Shown piece by piece: positions 18,361 to 27,444 of a stretch of DNA of 64,000 nt. The stretch is taken from the NCBI RefSeq assembly GCF_027923465.1, contig NZ_BRLB01000004.1, positions 186,001-250,000 of the forward strand. The letters run 5' to 3'. Position 1 is the stretch's first letter, and each line of letters opens with the position of its first letter. Below the pieces are notes generated by a model. It was not told the origin of the DNA. It did no database searches and was given only the letters and a program-made list of their open reading frames with translations. This DNA comes from Vallitalea longa (GTDB taxonomy: Bacteria; Bacillota; Clostridia; Lachnospirales; Vallitaleaceae). The position numbers and the translations under genes were made by a program.

Positions 18361-21300
18361 ATGAGTATATGTATGTTTGCATTATCAGAAGAAAAAAAGG
18401 CAATGTTGGATATAGAAAAAATATATAAATTTGATTCACCTAGTATAATTAGTGGTGAGATGGTATTTAATGATAGCAATATATCAACTAAAAGACTTGA
18501 TGAAGCTATTAATAGAGTTATAGAATTAAACGATATCATTAGAACTGGGATAATAGATGATGAAAAAGAGACTATACAACCTTATGTTTATGAAACTATT
18601 GAGATCATAGATTTAACAGATAAAACTGACAAAGAATCAGATATAATGATAAAAAATTACTTACAAGAAAAATTAATAAATAATAAATTATATTCTTTTA
18701 GAATAGTTAAATATAATTATAATAGGATTTCTGTAATAATAAAACTTCATCACATAATTTCTGATGCATGGACTATGGTGCTCATAGGTAGGAGAATCAA
18801 TTTTTACTACAATTATAAAGATACAATTAACGTAGATAAAGGAATATCATATAAAGAATATGTCATGAGAAAAAATTCATATAGAAAGTCCGGTAGGTAT
18901 ATCAGCGATAGAGATTATTGGATAAATGAATTAAGCAGTTTTAATGATTGTACTAATAAATTATTCAAAGGTAAAAATATTATTGATAATGATATTAGTA
19001 TAAAGGCTAATAGAAAAATAGTAAAAGCTCATAAAGGGTTCACTGAAACTTTTTGCAAAAATCATTCTATCAGTCTTTTCAACTTTTATATGGCTGTACT
19101 GGCATTATATATGGCAAGAATGAATAATAAAGATAAAGTTGTCATTGGTACTCCAGTTCTTGGTAGAAAAGGTAAAGAAAAATATTCACTAGGTTATTAT
19201 GTCAATATGGTTCCTTTAAAAATCAATATAAATATGGAATGGACTTTTATAGAACTATTGAGAGAGGTAAAGCAAGAAATATTTAATGCTCTAAAACATT
19301 CTATGTATCCATATATGAAAATCAGAAAATATTATCAAGATAAGTATGGAGTACATCAAAAAATATTTGATGTGGTGTTATCTTACCAGAACGCAAAAAA
19401 TGATAATAAAGATTATACTACTAGATGGTTTTTCAACAATACGGCAATGGATGGATTGGAAATCCATATAAGCAACAGAGATAGTGAGGAGAAGATTACA
19501 TATGAGATTGACTATCAAATAAATAAATATACTAATAGCCATATAGAACAAATAGTTTCCCATATGGGTATGATGATTAATGATATATTAAGTGATGACA
19601 GCAAAAAGTTAAGAAACATTGATATTTTGACAGAAGATGAAAAGAATGTAATTATAAATAAATTCAATGATACAAAAAAATATTATGATGATAAAAGATT
19701 GATACATGAATTATTCATGGAACAAGTAAAGAAAACACCCAATAAGAATGCAGTTATATTTAAAGATGAATCTATGACCTACAAAGTTCTTGATGAAAAA
19801 TCGAATACTTTGGCAGTTGCTTTACGTAAAAACGGAGTAATGAGAAATCAATTAATTGCAATGATTGCAGATTCATCTATATATATGATTATAGGTATAC
19901 TTGGGATTCTGAAAGCAGGTGGAGCCTATCTTCCTATAGAAACTAATTATCCCACGGACAGAATAAAAGATATAGTCGGTAATGCTCATGTAAATACTCT
20001 AGTGGTATATACGAAAGAAGATGTGCAAGAAATATTATATGATATAGAAAATGTTATTCATATTGCAGATGAAATCAATAAAAATGGTGAAAACACTGAG
20101 GATATTCATATAGTCAATGATGTAGATGATTTAGCATATATGTTATATACATCTGGTTCTGCTGGAAAACCAAAAGGAATTATGACTACCCATAAAAATG
20201 TTGCAGGTTACATTAATGCTTTTTTATCAGAATTTCATGTAAAAGGTAAAAATGTACTTCAACAGTCATCGTATACTTTTGATGTGTTTACAGAAGAAGT
20301 TTTTCCTGCTTTAGTTACAGGTGGTACATTGGTTATAGTTGAAAGAGAGACAGTGAAAAATACCCAGAAGCTGATACAGGTAATTAACGATTATAAAATT
20401 CAAGTCATCAGCAGTGTTCCTCCTGTCATAGCTATGATTAATAAGCATATGGAAAACATTAATACTCTTGAACTTATTATTAGCGGTGGAGATGTACTGA
20501 AAGATAATCATGTAGACAATATACTGAAAAATGGCATTAGATTATATAATACATATGGACCTACTGAAACTACAGTATGTGCAAGTTATAATGAATGCAG
20601 CAAGGGGAATGTTACTTCAATAGGATATCCTATAGCCAATTATGAAGTCTACATCATGGATGATTATGAGAATCTTATGCCTATAGGTTATGAAGGGGAA
20701 ATCGTAATCGGTGGAGTAGGAGTTACTAAGGGATATATTAATGATGAGATGCTTACTAAAGAAAAATTTGTGAAATCACCCTTCTATAATGAAAGTATGA
20801 TATATAAATCAGGAGATAGGGGAAGATTTCTTAGTGATGGAAGTATAGAATTCCTTGGTAGACTAGATAGGCAAATCAAAATTTTGGGTAATAGAATTGA
20901 ACTGGATGAAATAGAAAATATGATTAATGATATACCTGAAATCAATAAGACTAGAGTTGTATTAGAACAAAATGAAGAAAGAAAACAAATGATATGCTAT
21001 TATACGTCAACAAGTATGAAAGAGGATTCTTTGAAAGGGCTGGTTAAGAAATTACTTCCATCCTATATGATACCTAATCAGATTGTTAGACTAGAATCAT
21101 TTCCGTTGACAACAAGTGGTAAAATTAATATGCAGAAGTTACGAAAAACCAACAAAACCTGTAGAAAACATATTAGACCATTGACTCCATCAGAAAGAAC
21201 ACTGGCGAGACTATATGAGGAAACTTTACATGTGAAGAAAATAGGAATAACTGATGATTTTTTTGAACTTGGCGGAGATTCCTTAAAAGCGATGGAGTTT

Positions 21301-22557
21301 ATCATAAAAGCTGAAAAAGCAGGGATAAAATTAACCATTAATGAGTTATATAATCATCCAACAATAGAAAAATTGATAGATAGAAAAGATGTAAAGAAAC
21401 ATTTAGCATATGAAGGTATGAAATCAATACCAACTAATAAGATAATTAGAAAAGACAAGGGTGATATATTACTTACAGGTGCTACTGGATGGTTAGGAAG
21501 TCATCTGGTGCATGAATTATTGAAAAATACGAAATACCATATATGCTGTATTATACGAGGGAAGAATCCAGAGAAAAGATTGGATAAAATCTATTCCGAT
21601 TATTTTACTGATATAACAGCAGAAGAGAGAAAAAGGATTAAGGTCATTAGTGGGGATATTACACTCAATAGATTGGGATTGAAGAATGAACAATATGATT
21701 ATATTAAGGATAGAATCAAAATTATTATTAATGCAGCAGCCTATGTGAAATATGTGGGTAAGGAAGATACCTTCTATGATAATAATGTAATAGGGACTAG
21801 AAATATTATAGATGTTGCTAAGGATATAGAGGCAGAATTGTATCATATGTCTACTATTTCTATAAGTGGTCAATACTTAACACAGGAAAACAGGTCGAAA
21901 GATGTTTTTACTGAAAAAGATATATATGTAGGTCAGAATCTAAGAGAGAACCCATACTTATATAGTAAGTTCCTAGCAGAAAAGGAAGTAATAAAAGAGA
22001 TTGATAAAGGATTGAATGCTTCAATTATCAGACTAGGTAATCTTACGCAACGTTTAAGTGATGGAAAATTCCAGAACAATATAGAAGACAATGGATTTTA
22101 TGGAAGATTGAAAGAACTGCTTATGATTAAAAAAATACCTAGAGAATTATTGAATCAAGAAATTGAGATAACTCCTGTTGATGAATGCAGTAATGCAATT
22201 GTTGCAATTATCATGAATGAACCTTCTCATACAGGAATCTATCACCTATACAATCCAAATAAGGTAAAGGTTGAAGCCATATTACAAATTCTAAATAGGA
22301 GAAGACATAAGTTACTGCCAGTATCCTTGAAAGATATTTTTGAGAATAATAATGTGAATAAGAGTAATTTAAAACATTTATTAAGCTTAAGAAGCAACAA
22401 GAAAGTTATTGATATGGATAGTATAAAAGTTGTTAACCATGATACAATAAGTTACTTACAACAACTAGGATTCAAATGGAGCAGAATTGATGAAGATTAT
22501 TTGATTAAGATTATCAAAAATACAGCAAAAATAGGTGCATATAAAACAAATATATAG
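18361..22557 (+). CDS. Single-module nonribosomal peptide synthetase, C-A-T-reductase
   Basis: A 1398-residue NRPS. The condensation domain (about 1-430) has the active-site motif HHIISDAW (H130-H131, D135). The adenylation domain (about 455-900) has A3 YTSGSAGKPKG, A5 NTYGPTETTVC, A7 YKSGDRGRF and A10 TTSGKINMQKL. The carrier domain has phosphopantetheine site S974 (LGGDSLKAME). The thioester reductase (about 1035-1390) has the NAD(P)H motif GATGWLGSHL and catalytic Y1199/K1203. By alignment to GrsA I read the selectivity residues as D-V-E-S-I-S-T-V-C, closest to the Lys code D-A-E-S-I-G-S-V-C, so a basic residue is predicted. The product should be an N-acyl amino aldehyde or alcohol. A phosphopantetheinyl transferase is not in the window. 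Confidence 0.93.
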   Translation: MSICMFALSEEKKAMLDIEKIYKFDSPSIISGEMVFNDSNISTKRLDEAINRVIELNDIIRTGIIDDEKETIQPYVYETIEIIDLTDKTDKESDIMIKNYLQEKLINNKLYSFRIVKYNYNRISVIIKLHHIISDAWTMVLIGRRINFYYNYKDTINVDKGISYKEYVMRKNSYRKSGRYISDRDYWINELSSFNDCTNKLFKGKNIIDNDISIKANRKIVKAHKGFTETFCKNHSISLFNFYMAVLALYMARMNNKDKVVIGTPVLGRKGKEKYSLGYYVNMVPLKININMEWTFIELLREVKQEIFNALKHSMYPYMKIRKYYQDKYGVHQKIFDVVLSYQNAKNDNKDYTTRWFFNNTAMDGLEIHISNRDSEEKITYEIDYQINKYTNSHIEQIVSHMGMMINDILSDDSKKLRNIDILTEDEKNVIINKFNDTKKYYDDKRLIHELFMEQVKKTPNKNAVIFKDESMTYKVLDEKSNTLAVALRKNGVMRNQLIAMIADSSIYMIIGILGILKAGGAYLPIETNYPTDRIKDIVGNAHVNTLVVYTKEDVQEILYDIENVIHIADEINKNGENTEDIHIVNDVDDLAYMLYTSGSAGKPKGIMTTHKNVAGYINAFLSEFHVKGKNVLQQSSYTFDVFTEEVFPALVTGGTLVIVERETVKNTQKLIQVINDYKIQVISSVPPVIAMINKHMENINTLELIISGGDVLKDNHVDNILKNGIRLYNTYGPTETTVCASYNECSKGNVTSIGYPIANYEVYIMDDYENLMPIGYEGEIVIGGVGVTKGYINDEMLTKEKFVKSPFYNESMIYKSGDRGRFLSDGSIEFLGRLDRQIKILGNRIELDEIENMINDIPEINKTRVVLEQNEERKQMICYYTSTSMKEDSLKGLVKKLLPSYMIPNQIVRLESFPLTTSGKINMQKLRKTNKTCRKHIRPLTPSERTLARLYEETLHVKKIGITDDFFELGGDSLKAMEFIIKAEKAGIKLTINELYNHPTIEKLIDRKDVKKHLAYEGMKSIPTNKIIRKDKGDILLTGATGWLGSHLVHELLKNTKYHICCIIRGKNPEKRLDKIYSDYFTDITAEERKRIKVISGDITLNRLGLKNEQYDYIKDRIKIIINAAAYVKYVGKEDTFYDNNVIGTRNIIDVAKDIEAELYHMSTISISGQYLTQENRSKDVFTEKDIYVGQNLRENPYLYSKFLAEKEVIKEIDKGLNASIIRLGNLTQRLSDGKFQNNIEDNGFYGRLKELLMIKKIPRELLNQEIEITPVDECSNAIVAIIMNEPSHTGIYHLYNPNKVKVEAILQILNRRRHKLLPVSLKDIFENNNVNKSNLKHLLSLRSNKKVIDMDSIKVVNHDTISYLQQLGFKWSRIDEDYLIKIIKNTAKIGAYKTNI

Positions 22558-22603
22558 CAATGAGTTTATAATTGCAGACAAATATATAATATTGAATTAA
22601 TTG

Positions 22604-22631
22604 TTGAATTATATAAAATAAAGTGTATAAT
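22604..22631 (+). promoter_or_regulatory. Predicted promoter of the C39-like protease gene
   Basis: TTGAAT (22604-22609) and TATAAT (22626-22631) are 16 bases apart. Downstream, the inverted element AGTGT-GAATTT-ACACT (22671-22686) lies in the leader just before the ribosome site. Confidence 0.55.
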
Positions 22632-22702
22632 ATATATTGAGCTCAATAAAAATATAAAAATATAGTTGAAAGTGTGAATTTACACTAGAAAAGAGGTATA
22701 AT

Positions 22703-23959
22703 ATGAAAAGATTTAGTGGATTGGTTCTTGTGGTTATACTTTTATCATCAACAATTTATGCTAAAGATAATACAGCTAATAATTTTTCAATTGACTACTT
22801 GATGAGTGTTGGACAATACTATATAGACAGTTTTTATGCCAGTGAACAAAATACATATAATGAAAATTACACTATATCTGAAGAAAGAATACCAGTTTAT
22901 TCTGAAAATAATATTATTGCTTATATATTCAGAGTTAATAATAAAAATAATGATGAAATTGGATATGTAATGGTAGGTAGTAATGAAAATAGCCCAGTAA
23001 TACTTGAGGCTTCAATGGAAGAAAAACTAGTGAGTTATATAGAGAGTGAGCATAATAATGAAAATGTAATATATATAGCTCCTTTAAAGTTAGCATATGA
23101 TATTTCTTATAAAGGCATTAGTAAAAATTACAGAAATATAAGAACTAAAGAAAAAATTGATTTTAAATATAGTGAAGATAGTGATAAAATATCAAGAGTT
23201 GAATTGAACGAGAAAAATAAAGAAAATTGGAAGCTTGTAGATAAGGTTATTGAGTTAGATAATAATTTAAACACTTTTTCTCACAATGTATTTTTAGATA
23301 CATATTTATCACCAACAGTTTATGAGGTTGATGATGAGATTAACTTTGTTAAAATACAGGATTCATCAGATTCAAGCAAATATTATTATGGAGGAGACCA
23401 AAGTTGGTTTTCATCTCCATATACCACATCTAATTCATGCGGTGCAGTAGCAGCAGCAAACATTACAGCTTATAATGCAAAGAGATATCCAAGTGCTTAT
23501 GGTGATTTATATAATGGATCTGGTAAAGATACAGGGATATTTTCACAGAATAACTTTATTAGTCATATGGAAAAATTATATGACTGTATGGACCCGGGAT
23601 TGATAGGTGTTCCTTCATGTAGTGAATTTAAGTCTGGAATGTCGGATTATTTTAATGATTGTTTAGTTTGTACCCTTAATGCTTTTGATATAAATACTTC
23701 TAGATATGATGTTTTTATTGAGGGAGTCACTGAAGGATTGAGTCATGGAGCACCAATTGCCTTTATATTTTGGGATGCAGAGAATGGATCAGTAAGCACT
23801 GATTTTTCTTTTCATTGGATAACAATGACTAAATATTATAAAGATAATAATAGCGAAATTGAATACTTTGCATGTTCAAGTTGGGGAACTAGATATTCTT
23901 TACCACTTTACGATTATTGGTGGTCATATTATATAGAAGGTGGTGTTTATTATTGGTAA
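22703..23959 (+). CDS. Secreted C39-like (papain-fold) cysteine peptidase
   Basis: A 418-residue exported protein with a signal peptide (residues 1-20, ending STIYA) and a long pro-like region (about 21-225). The peptidase-like domain begins GGDQSWFSSPY and contains catalytic Cys C246 (SNSCGAVAAANI) with the oxyanion Gln in GGDQSW. The catalytic His is H371 (FSFHWITMTKY), followed by SSWGTRY. This is the order Q-C-H of the C39-like (Peptidase_C39_2) family. It probably cleaves peptides outside the cell. It has its own promoter, is not fused to a transporter, and lies 145 bases after an NRPS whose aldehyde-type product could inhibit such enzymes. That functional link is speculative. Confidence 0.8.
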   Translation: MKRFSGLVLVVILLSSTIYAKDNTANNFSIDYLMSVGQYYIDSFYASEQNTYNENYTISEERIPVYSENNIIAYIFRVNNKNNDEIGYVMVGSNENSPVILEASMEEKLVSYIESEHNNENVIYIAPLKLAYDISYKGISKNYRNIRTKEKIDFKYSEDSDKISRVELNEKNKENWKLVDKVIELDNNLNTFSHNVFLDTYLSPTVYEVDDEINFVKIQDSSDSSKYYYGGDQSWFSSPYTTSNSCGAVAAANITAYNAKRYPSAYGDLYNGSGKDTGIFSQNNFISHMEKLYDCMDPGLIGVPSCSEFKSGMSDYFNDCLVCTLNAFDINTSRYDVFIEGVTEGLSHGAPIAFIFWDAENGSVSTDFSFHWITMTKYYKDNNSEIEYFACSSWGTRYSLPLYDYWWSYYIEGGVYYW

Positions 23960-23984
23960 AATATAAACAAAGTAGGTACTTACA

Positions 23985-24467
23985 ATGAAATTATATAAGA
24001 TAGTAGCTATTATGTTTATGATTTTTTTAATAGGATGTACAAGTGAAACGATAACCATAGAAGATGGTGAGTTAATAGAAACTTGTAATAACATTGTGTT
24101 GGAATATGATAAAATAGAAAATTACCATGTTACATTTGATCGTTCATGTCTTTTATATATAGAGTTTGAAACAGTTAGTGATATAGCTCATGATGGTGGA
24201 ATTCATAAAAAAATTTATGAAAATATTAAAACCTATATAAGTGAAAATATTAATGAAGATGGTTCATTGGAAGATACATCTTTAAATGAAAGTATAAGAG
24301 AAATAAAATTAACGGTTGTATATAATGTTAATGATGGTAATGTTTTTTATGATTATTATAGTAAGTACTATGGTGGAGATACTGTTTGTCAGGATGAAAA
24401 TTATAATGAAATAGATAATTTTAAAACATGGTTTAGCCTAAAAACAGATAAGACAGATTCAAAGTAA
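23985..24467 (+). CDS. Small lipoprotein, function unknown
   Basis: A 160-residue predicted lipoprotein. The lipobox is FLIGC with the lipidated Cys at residue 18, followed by TSETITIEDGE. The mature part is acidic and probably beta-rich (ESIREIKLTVVYNVNDGNVF), with no recognised domain. It starts 25 bases after the C39-like peptidase and shares its transcript, ending at a terminator (24497-24531). It could be a companion or inhibitor of that protease on the cell surface, but nothing in the sequence proves it. Confidence 0.75.
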   Translation: MKLYKIVAIMFMIFLIGCTSETITIEDGELIETCNNIVLEYDKIENYHVTFDRSCLLYIEFETVSDIAHDGGIHKKIYENIKTYISENINEDGSLEDTSLNESIREIKLTVVYNVNDGNVFYDYYSKYYGGDTVCQDENYNEIDNFKTWFSLKTDKTDSK

Positions 24468-24496
24468 ATTAAATATTGTAAGAATAGTCATTAAGA

Positions 24497-24531
24497 AAAT
24501 GATCTTCTATCAAAGTAGGAGGTCATTTTTT
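24497..24531 (+). terminator. Rho-independent terminator after the lipoprotein gene
   Basis: The arms AAATGATCTTCTA and TAGGAGGTCATTT pair over 13 bp (two G-U), with a 6-base loop and a T-run of six. Confidence 0.9.
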
Positions 24532-24694
24532 CTATCATAAGACAATACTATAATAGATTACTTCTATATTAAGTGATTGAATATAAAAGATATAGGTTGA
24601 CTATCTTGTAAAAACTTATTATATTAATCATAGGAATTATTTGATAGAACATAAATAAAGTAAATTTTTGACTAAGTAAGGTGAGGACAAGAAA

Positions 24695-25390
24695 ATGAAA
24701 CAAATATTATTATTGGAAGACGATGAGAGTCTTAATAGAGGAATTAGTTTTAAACTTAACAAAGAAGGATATGAAGTATTATCATGTTATGGCATCAGTG
24801 AAGGGAAGAAACTGTTTTATAATAATAACATTGATCTGGTGATATGTGATATCGGACTGGAAGACGGGAGCGGCTTGGATTTCTGTAGGGACATTCGTAA
24901 GTCGAGTAATGTAAGATTGGTTTTTCTGACAGCCCTAGACGAAGAGATAGATATTGTCATGGGATATGAGGCAGGTGCTGATGATTACATAACCAAGCCA
25001 TTCAGCTTAGCTGTACTTATTTCTAAAGTGAATGCTATTTTCAAAAGGTTAGAAGGAGATGTCTCAGAAAAATTAGAATCAGGAAATATATGTTTCATCA
25101 AAAATGAGATGAAAGTGATTATAGATGGAAATGAAAAAATATTAAGCAAGAATGAATTGAAATTGTTAAGTATATTGATGGAACATCCAAAACAGATTTT
25201 ATCTAAGAAACAGTTGTTGGAATGTCTATGGGATATTGATGGAGATTATGTTGACGAGAATACTGTAGCAGTCAATATAAGAAGATTAAGAGAAAAAATA
25301 GAAACTGTTCCTTCAAAACCTAAATGTATTAAAAACGTTAGAGGTATCGGTTACTTATGGGATATGGAGTGTAGAAAAAATGATAGATAA
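24695..25390 (+). CDS. OmpR-family response regulator (BceR-like context)
   Basis: A 231-residue regulator. The receiver domain (1-115) has acidic residues D9/D10, phospho-acceptor D52 (LVICDIGLEDGSG) and K in YITKPFSLAVL. The C-terminal winged helix ends KCIKNVRGIGYLWDM. It overlaps the kinase gene by 11 bases and is followed by an ABC ATPase and a large FtsX-type permease. This is the classic arrangement of Firmicute systems that sense and export antimicrobial peptides or cell-wall antibiotics. It probably activates the ABC genes. Confidence 0.93.
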   Translation: MKQILLLEDDESLNRGISFKLNKEGYEVLSCYGISEGKKLFYNNNIDLVICDIGLEDGSGLDFCRDIRKSSNVRLVFLTALDEEIDIVMGYEAGADDYITKPFSLAVLISKVNAIFKRLEGDVSEKLESGNICFIKNEMKVIIDGNEKILSKNELKLLSILMEHPKQILSKKQLLECLWDIDGDYVDENTVAVNIRRLREKIETVPSKPKCIKNVRGIGYLWDMECRKNDR

Positions 25391-26636
25391 CAGTATAAAT
25401 AAAAGACACCTGTATTTGATAACAGCAATAACTTTCATGGTTTTCATAATAGGGGTCATATTGATTAATAGTAAATTGTTTGGTGAAGTAGAAAGCATTA
25501 AAGATAAGCAGATAAAGTCTTATTATCAAATGGCTGGGTCAGATAATGAGAATATATATTATACTATAGCTGATATCCTAAAAGGGAATATAGATAAAGA
25601 GGCAATCAATAAAGGTGAGGAATTCCTCAATAATCAAGGATTCACATATTCCTATATCCACAATTATGTAAAATTGGGAGATAGATTGAAAAACAAGATT
25701 ATAACATATAATATTATTCTAATCCTATTATTTGCTGTAGCAGTAACTATAATAATTATTTATATGAAAAACAGTCATAAGAAGGAATTAACAAGTATCT
25801 TACATATATTAGAAAAATTCAATAAAGGAGAATATGATTATACTACAACAATAAGTAATGAATCTATTAATAGCAAAATCAATTATAGGTTGGCATCTCT
25901 AGGAGAAATGATAACTATAAAAAATACAAGGTTACAACAAGAAAAAGAAGAGACAAAAGCTCTTGTAACGGATATATCCCATCAGTTGAAAACACCCCTC
26001 GCATCTTTGAAGATGTGTTTTTCACTTATGCTGGAAGATGATCTTATGGAAAATGAGAAAGAGGAATTCATTGAACGAAGTAAAGAACAGATCAATAGGT
26101 TGGAAGGTCTGGTTGCAGCATTAGTCAATATTTCAAGGCTGGAGACAGGACTCATAAGTATTAGGACCAATATGAATGATATAAAAGAAACAATCATTCA
26201 AGCGGTCAACAGTGTGTATATGAAAGCGGAAAAGAAAAAGATACATATAGAAATGGAACAGATTCAGTCAATATCATTGCCTTATGATGAAAAATGGACG
26301 AAAGAAGCAATATCCAATGTCATAGATAATGCAATAAAATATAGTCCTAAGGAAAGTACCATTACCATACGAACCCAAAAGCTGCATAATTATCTACGTA
26401 TTGAAATTGAAGATGAAGGTATAGGAGTCAAAGAAAAAGATTATAATGATATTTTCAAAAGGTTCTATAGAGGTAAGAATGATTTAATCAAGAAGCAAGA
26501 AGGTTCTGGAGTAGGATTGTATTTGACAAGAAAGATTTTGGAGGACCAAGGGGGAAATATAAAAGCGATTTCCAAGTCATCCCTTGGAGCTGATAACGTG
26601 GGAAGTATTTTTGTTTTACAACTGTTGTTAGAGTAA
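25380..26636 (+). CDS. Sensor histidine kinase of the ABC exporter system
   Basis: A 418-residue kinase with two membrane helices (about 12-30 and 108-128) enclosing a 75-residue external loop. A HisKA domain carries phospho-acceptor H201 (DISHQLKTPLASL), and a HATPase domain has an N box (NVIDNAIKYS), G1 DEGIGVKE and G2 GSGVGLYLTRKI. The DISHQLKTPL form is typical of kinases paired with MacB/Bce-like exporters. The external loop is larger than in true BceS kinases, so this kinase may sense directly rather than through the permease. The ATG overlaps the regulator's stop region. Confidence 0.92.
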   Translation: MIDNSINKRHLYLITAITFMVFIIGVILINSKLFGEVESIKDKQIKSYYQMAGSDNENIYYTIADILKGNIDKEAINKGEEFLNNQGFTYSYIHNYVKLGDRLKNKIITYNIILILLFAVAVTIIIIYMKNSHKKELTSILHILEKFNKGEYDYTTTISNESINSKINYRLASLGEMITIKNTRLQQEKEETKALVTDISHQLKTPLASLKMCFSLMLEDDLMENEKEEFIERSKEQINRLEGLVAALVNISRLETGLISIRTNMNDIKETIIQAVNSVYMKAEKKKIHIEMEQIQSISLPYDEKWTKEAISNVIDNAIKYSPKESTITIRTQKLHNYLRIEIEDEGIGVKEKDYNDIFKRFYRGKNDLIKKQEGSGVGLYLTRKILEDQGGNIKAISKSSLGADNVGSIFVLQLLLE

Positions 26637-26643
26637 TTATTGG

Positions 26644-26669
26644 AAGTCTTACAATTTTGTAAGACTTTT
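26644..26669 (+). terminator. Hairpin between the kinase and ABC genes
   Basis: The arms AAGTCTTACA and TGTAAGACTT are perfect, with a 4-base loop and a short TTTT. It probably separates the two-component transcript from the ABC transcript. Confidence 0.7.
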
Positions 26670-26679
26670 CGTATGCATA

Positions 26680-26715
26680 TGAAAGTGAAATGAAAGATTG
26701 AGCCTTTATTATAAT
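26680..26715 (+). promoter_or_regulatory. TGAAAG direct repeats and -10 box before the ABC exporter
   Basis: TGAAAG occurs at 26680, TGAAA at 26686 and TGAAAG at 26691, in close to 5-6-base steps. A TATAAT box follows at 26710-26715, with no good -35 box. Direct repeats in the -35 area with a poor -35 are typical of activated OmpR-family promoters. This is a candidate binding site for the response regulator at 24695. Confidence 0.4.
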
Positions 26716-26775
26716 AGTATACAAACAAAGAACAAATAACAAAAAAATAGATGATGATTTTTAGGAGGAAATGAA

Positions 26776-27444
26776 ATGGATATTATTTTAGAAACAAAAA
26801 ACTTATGTAAATATTATGGTAAAGGAGAAAATCAAGTAAAGGCCATTAACAATACAAGTATTCAGATAAGAAGAGGGGAATTCGTTGCTATAGTAGGTAA
26901 ATCAGGTTCAGGGAAAAGCACATTGCTTCATATGTTGGGCGGACTTGACAAACCAACAAGCGGTACAGTAAAAATCGGTGGAAAAGATATATTTGATATG
27001 AAAGAAAAAGAAATCGCCATTTTCAGAAGAAGAAAAATAGGATTCATCTTTCAAGCATTCAATTTGATTTCATCATTGAATGTGTGGGAAAACATTGTAC
27101 TTCCAATAGGGCTTGATGACAGTAAAGTCGATGCAAAATTCGTTGGAGATATAGTCAAGACACTAGATATAAAAACAAAAATCAAGAACCTGCCCAATAC
27201 TCTATCAGGAGGACAGCAACAGCGTGTTGCCATAGCAAGAGCTTTAGCTTCAAAACCAGATATAATCTTAGCTGATGAACCAACTGGTAATCTTGATTCA
27301 AAAACAGGTGATGAGGTTATATCCCTATTGAAAATGTCAGCAAAAAAATACGGACAAACATTGGTAATGATCACTCATGATCCAGAAATCGCTCAGATGG
27401 CAGAACGAGTTATTGTTATTGAAGATGGAAAGGTGGTGAGATAA
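26776..27444 (+). CDS. MacB/Bce-like ABC transporter ATPase
   Basis: A 222-residue ATPase with Walker [18 protein letters not shown]-loop FIFQAFNL, signature [15 protein letters not shown], Walker [14 protein letters not shown] and an H-loop His (MITHD). This is the MacB/LolD/BceA subfamily, recognisable by the ADEPTGNLD motif. It energises the FtsX-type permease that starts directly after its stop codon. The system is expected to act on antimicrobial peptides, lipid II-binding antibiotics or envelope lipoproteins, and is likely regulated by the adjacent two-component system. The ribosome site AGGAGG fits the ATG. Confidence 0.95.
   Translation: MDIILETKNLCKYYGKGENQVKAINNTSIQIRRGEFVAIVGKSGSGKSTLLHMLGGLDKPTSGTVKIGGKDIFDMKEKEIAIFRRRKIGFIFQAFNLISSLNVWENIVLPIGLDDSKVDAKFVGDIVKTLDIKTKIKNLPNTLSGGQQQRVAIARALASKPDIILADEPTGNLDSKTGDEVISLLKMSAKKYGQTLVMITHDPEIAQMAERVIVIEDGKVVR

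Noticed and set aside
22671-22686. AGTGT-GAATTT-ACACT shared with the region before the GNAT gene
   Set aside because: Only the AAAGTGTGAATTT part recurs near 53380, without the second arm; it is probably chance in AT-rich DNA.
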